DNA of 8,812 nt from Bacillota bacterium. GTDB lineage: Bacteria > Bacillota > Sulfobacillia > Symbiobacteriales > Symbiobacteriaceae. The position numbers and the translations under genes are program-made. Location of the stretch: positions 1 to 8,812 of the forward strand of contig JAQBPS010000031.1 of assembly GCA_028287415.1 (NCBI GenBank), read 5' to 3'. Numbering within the stretch: the first letter of the stretch is position 1; each line of letters begins with the position of its first letter. Below, in pieces: positions 6,174 to 8,812 of the stretch. The notes beneath the pieces were generated by a model. The model saw only the letters and a program-made list of their open reading frames with translations. It searched no databases and was not told the DNA's origin.

Positions 6174-6207
6174 GGCAGGCCAGGGGCCGGGTGTTCCGGT
6201 GCCTGCC
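6174..6207 (+). other. Intercistronic hairpin between livK and livH
   Basis: GGCAGGC (6174-6180) pairs exactly with GCCTGCC (6201-6207), and inside it CCGG (6187-6190) pairs with CCGG (6196-6199) around GTGTT, with an asymmetric bulge between the two stems. There is no T-run, so it is not a standard terminator. Its place, four bases after the binding-protein stop codon and just before the livH ribosome binding site, fits an mRNA-stabilising or partly terminating element that keeps binding-protein levels above permease levels, as described for maltose-type operons. The role is inferred. Confidence 0.5.
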
Positions 6208-6229
6208 TGAGAGAGGGGTGGTGGCCCTT

Positions 6230-7102
6230 ATGATCCTTCAGCAACTGGTGAACGGTTTGGCTGTCGGGGCTGTGTACAGCCTGATTGCCCTGGGTTTCAC
6301 CATGATCTACGGCGTTCTCCGAATTGTGAATTTTGCCCACGGCAGCATCTACATGGTCGGCGCCTTCATGGGCCTGACCGTGGCGAAGCACCTGCACACG
6401 AACCTCTGGATATCCATCACCGTGGCGATGCTCGGGGCGGCTATCCTGGGGATTCTCGTGGATCACGTCTCTACCCGCCAGCTCCGGTCGGCTGATCCCT
6501 ACTCAGCCCTGCTCAGCACCCTGGGCGTTTCAATCGCCCTGTCCGTAACGGCCGAACTGATCTGGGGCTCCTCGACCCAGCCCTTCCCGTCCGGCATGGC
6601 AGTGCACACCTACGAGGTCGCCGGCGTGGTCGTCAACAGCTTCTTCCTGATCATCATCGGCGTCACCCTGGTGCTGATGGTGGCCCTCTACCTGTTCGTC
6701 CAGAAGTCCCCGCTCGGGGTGGCCATGCGTGCGGTCAGCCACAGCGTCGACACGGCACGGCTGATGGGGATCAACGTTGACATGGTCATTCGCATGACGT
6801 TCGCAATCTCGGGCGCCCTGGCTGCAGCCGGCGGCGTGCTCGTCTCGGTTTACTACGATGCCATCTACCCCAGCATGGGCTACGTGGCAGGACTCAAGGC
6901 CTTTACGGCCGCGGTAGTCGGGGGCATCGGATCGATCCCGGGCGCCATCCTCGGCGGCTTCCTGCTTGGACTCGCCGAGAATTTCGGCGCCGCCTACCTT
7001 TCCTCCGGCTATAAGGACGCGATCGCCTTCACGATCCTGCTCGCCGTCCTCCTGATCAAACCTGCCGGCCTGCTGGGACGGCATCTGGTCCAAAAGCTGT
7101 GA
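6230..7102 (+). CDS. livH: Branched-chain amino acid-type ABC transporter permease LivH
   Basis: This is an integral membrane permease of 290 residues with about eight hydrophobic segments, one of two that form the channel of the HAAT importer. The start LQQLVNGLAVGAVYSLIALGFTMIYGVLRIVNFAHGSIYMVGAF (residues 3-45) is the LivH family signature. The cytoplasmic loop MRAVSHSVDTARLMGIN (166-182) is the EAA-like helix that docks on the ATPase, followed by ISGALAAAGGVL and a conserved FTAAVVGGIGSIPGAILGGFLLG. The ATG at 6230 is preferred because the family begins at this point. GAGAGGGG (6211-6218) is 11 bases upstream, so GTG codons at 6218 or 6221, adding three or four residues, cannot be ruled out. 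A GTG at 6191 lies inside the hairpin and lacks a site. The stop codon overlaps the livM ribosome binding site. Confidence 0.94.
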   Translation: MILQQLVNGLAVGAVYSLIALGFTMIYGVLRIVNFAHGSIYMVGAFMGLTVAKHLHTNLWISITVAMLGAAILGILVDHVSTRQLRSADPYSALLSTLGVSIALSVTAELIWGSSTQPFPSGMAVHTYEVAGVVVNSFFLIIIGVTLVLMVALYLFVQKSPLGVAMRAVSHSVDTARLMGINVDMVIRMTFAISGALAAAGGVLVSVYYDAIYPSMGYVAGLKAFTAAVVGGIGSIPGAILGGFLLGLAENFGAAYLSSGYKDAIAFTILLAVLLIKPAGLLGRHLVQKL

Positions 7103-7115
7103 GGGGGGCGTGCCT

Positions 7116-8078
7116 GTGCTGACAACGGCGGGATTGCCGCTTTGGGGCCGGTACCTTCTGGTCGGGGGCTGGCTGCTGGTCCCACTGCTCCTTGGCAAGT
7201 GGGACTACGGGCTCCACGTGCTGATCATGGTGGGGGTTTACGTCGTGCTCGCCCTGAGCCTCAACCTGGTGAATGGCATGGCCGGCCAATTGAACCTGGG
7301 GCATGCCGCATTCTTCGGCATTGGCTCCTACATCACCGCACTGCTGATGGTTGAGAAGGCCTGGCCGTTCTGGGCGACCCTCCCCCTGGCGTTCGTGATC
7401 TCCGGGATGTTCGGGCTGCTGGTGGGCCTCCCTGCGCTGCGGGTTTCCGGGGACTACCTGGGGATTGTGACGCTCGGGTTCGGCGAGATCACCCGCTTGG
7501 TGCTGATCAATTGGATCGATGTGACCCATGGCCCGATGGGGGTGCCCGGTATCCCGGCGCCGACGCTGTTCGGCTACGCCTTCAGTTCCAAGGCCGCCTA
7601 CTTCTATCTGGTCACGCTGCTGGCCGCCGCCACCTGGTGGGTGATGGACCGCCTGGCTGTCTCGAAAATCGGGCTGGAGATGCTCGCCCTCAAGGAGGAC
7701 GAGCGGGTGGCGCAGGCGTTGGGCATCAACGTGGGGCGGGTGAAGCTGCAGGCTTTCGCCATCGGCGCCTGCTTTGCCGGCCTGGCGGGGGCGTTCTACG
7801 CGGTCTACATCTCCTTCATCAGCCCGGACAGCTTCCTTTTCAACGACTCAGCCGTGATTCTCTGCATGGTGGTGCTGGGCGGCATGGGCAGCGTGCTGGG
7901 CTCGGTAGTCGGTGCGGTCATCCTGATCATCGCTCCGGAAGGCCTGCGCTTCCTTGGCTCGTGGCGGATGGTGCTGTACGGAATCCTGCTCACGGTGATG
8001 ATGGTGCGCAAGCCGTCGGGGATCTGGGGGCTCGAGCGTCGGGTTCGGAACGCAATCAGGCTGACCGCCGGGGGGTGA
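7116..8078 (+). CDS. livM: Branched-chain amino acid-type ABC transporter permease LivM
   Basis: This is the second channel subunit, 320 residues and strongly hydrophobic. The family signature MAGQLNLGHAAFFGIGSY is at residues 55-72, then LRVSGDYLGIVTLGFGEI in the middle, the ATPase-docking loop LKEDERVAQALGINV (192-206), and GACFAGLAGAFYAVYISFISPDSF with VVLGGMGSVLGSVVGAVIL near the C-terminus. The GTG at 7116 is chosen because GAGGGGGG (7101-7108), which begins inside the livH stop codon, lies seven bases upstream; an in-frame GTG at 7110 would be only one base from that site. The gap to livH is 13 bases and to livG four bases, so translation of the three is probably coupled. It lacks the long N-terminal extension of E. 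coli LivM, as is common outside the enterics. Confidence 0.94.
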   Translation: MLTTAGLPLWGRYLLVGGWLLVPLLLGKWDYGLHVLIMVGVYVVLALSLNLVNGMAGQLNLGHAAFFGIGSYITALLMVEKAWPFWATLPLAFVISGMFGLLVGLPALRVSGDYLGIVTLGFGEITRLVLINWIDVTHGPMGVPGIPAPTLFGYAFSSKAAYFYLVTLLAAATWWVMDRLAVSKIGLEMLALKEDERVAQALGINVGRVKLQAFAIGACFAGLAGAFYAVYISFISPDSFLFNDSAVILCMVVLGGMGSVLGSVVGAVILIIAPEGLRFLGSWRMVLYGILLTVMMVRKPSGIWGLERRVRNAIRLTAGG

Positions 8079-8082
8079 AGCG

Positions 8083-8812
8083 ATGACGCCGCTGCTCGAA
8101 ACAAGGGATCTGACCGTGCAGTTCGGCGGCTTGACAGTGGTGGACAGCCTCGACCTGAGCCTGAATGAGGGGGAGGTGCTGGGGCTGATCGGGCCGAACG
8201 GCGCCGGCAAGACGACGGTGTTCAACCTGCTCACGGCTGTGTACAAGCCCACCCGGGGCCAGGTGCTCTTCCGGGGGGAGTCGATTCACAAACTCCCGCC
8301 CTATGCGGTCCCGCGCCGGGGCATCGCACGGACGTTCCAGAACATCCGGCTCTTCGGCACCCTGACCGCCCTGGAGAATGTCCTGATCGGTCACGGCCAC
8401 CGGGTGCAGGAGGGGTTGCTCCAGGCGATCCTGCGGAACCGCTCCGCCCGGGAGCAGCGCCGGGCCTGGATCCGGCGGGCGGAGGAGCTGCTGGCCTTCG
8501 TGGGACTGGGCAGTGCAGCCGATGAAGCCGCCACCGGCCTGCCATACGGCAAGCAACGGCTGCTGGAGATCGCACGGGCCCTGGCCAGCGAATGCCAGGT
8601 GCTGCTGCTGGACGAGCCCGCCGCCGGCATGAACCCCCAGGAGAAGACGGAGCTGATGCGGCTGATCCGGCGGATCAGCCGTGAGCTTGGGAAGACCGTG
8701 CTGATCATCGAACACGATATGCGCGTGGTGATGGAGCTTGTGGACCGTGTGGTGGTGCTGGAGTATGGCCGGAAGATCAGCGAGGGCCTGCCGGAAGCGG
8801 TCCGGAACGACC
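8083..8812 (+). CDS. livG: Branched-chain amino acid-type ABC transporter ATPase LivG, 3' end outside window
   Basis: This is a cytoplasmic ATP-hydrolysing subunit of the importer. 243 codons are present of a usual 250-260, so only the tail is lost at the right edge. Motifs in order: Walker A GPNGAGKTT (37-45), Q-loop Gln86 in ARTFQNIRLF, an insert rich in Arg and Glu (about 107-135) typical of LivG, ABC signature LPYGKQRLLEIARAL (153-167), Walker B LLLDEP with Glu178, D-loop AGMNP, and switch His211 in IIEHDM. The signature carries PYGK where SGGQ is textbook; such variants are normal in this subfamily. The ATG at 8083 follows GGGGGTGA (8071-8078), which includes the livM stop codon, with a four-base gap, indicating tight coupling. 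The longer insert and MNP motif mark it as LivG rather than the shorter LivF, which would be expected next. Confidence 0.95.
   Translation, partial: MTPLLETRDLTVQFGGLTVVDSLDLSLNEGEVLGLIGPNGAGKTTVFNLLTAVYKPTRGQVLFRGESIHKLPPYAVPRRGIARTFQNIRLFGTLTALENVLIGHGHRVQEGLLQAILRNRSAREQRRAWIRRAEELLAFVGLGSAADEAATGLPYGKQRLLEIARALASECQVLLLDEPAAGMNPQEKTELMRLIRRISRELGKTVLIIEHDMRVVMELVDRVVVLEYGRKISEGLPEAVRND

Noticed and set aside
8541..8585. LivG signature reads LPYGKQ instead of LSGGQ, as a possible inactive ATPase
   Set aside because: PYG variants are usual in LivG-type ATPases, and Walker A, Walker B Glu, Q-loop and switch His are all intact.

Overview
The window reads as chromosomal DNA from a high-G+C, Gram-positive-type bacterium. 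The signs are a primase gene followed by a primary sigma factor of the short, B. subtilis SigA-like architecture, a tRNA gene with its CCA encoded, strong GGGGG/GAGG-type ribosome binding sites, GTG starts, and GC-rich codon use with AT-rich control regions. A Symbiobacterium-like or other G+C-rich Firmicute fits, but this is an inference from style and gene order, not an identification. All genes are on the + strand.

Region 1 (1-2448) is the macromolecular-synthesis pair. It holds the 3' two thirds of dnaG (primase, cut by the window's left edge) and, 28 bases later, the complete sigA/rpoD, closed by a hairpin terminator. Region 2 (2486-2657) is a self-contained tRNA unit: promoter, a CAU-anticodon tRNA that looks like the lysidine-modified tRNA-Ile2 rather than tRNA-Met, and a strong terminator. 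Region 3 (2658-3690) is a monocistronic short-chain dehydrogenase/reductase gene with an AT-rich, partly palindromic leader and its own terminator.

Region 4 (3691 to the right edge) looks like one operon: a GntR/FadR-type (FCD-domain) regulator, a small EutQ-like cupin protein, then a branched-chain-amino-acid-type (HAAT) ABC importer: lipoprotein-anchored binding protein (livK/J-like), two permeases (livH, livM) and an ATPase (livG, cut by the right edge). A livF-like second ATPase would be expected just beyond the window. Two palindromes precede the regulator. One overlaps a perfect extended -10 element. The other, TCTGGTCAGACCAGA, is a close look-alike of known FadR-family operators, so the regulator probably controls its own operon. 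A GC-rich hairpin lies between the binding-protein gene and the permease genes.

The likely job of region 4 is ligand-controlled uptake of a small carboxylated compound. Regulator, cupin and neighbouring dehydrogenase leave open that the substrate is something other than leucine, isoleucine or valine. No mobile element, CRISPR array, rRNA gene or phage remnant was seen, and no clearly new system. The items most worth a second look are the operator/promoter architecture of region 4, the metal-ligand-less cupin inside a liv operon, and the intercistronic hairpin.
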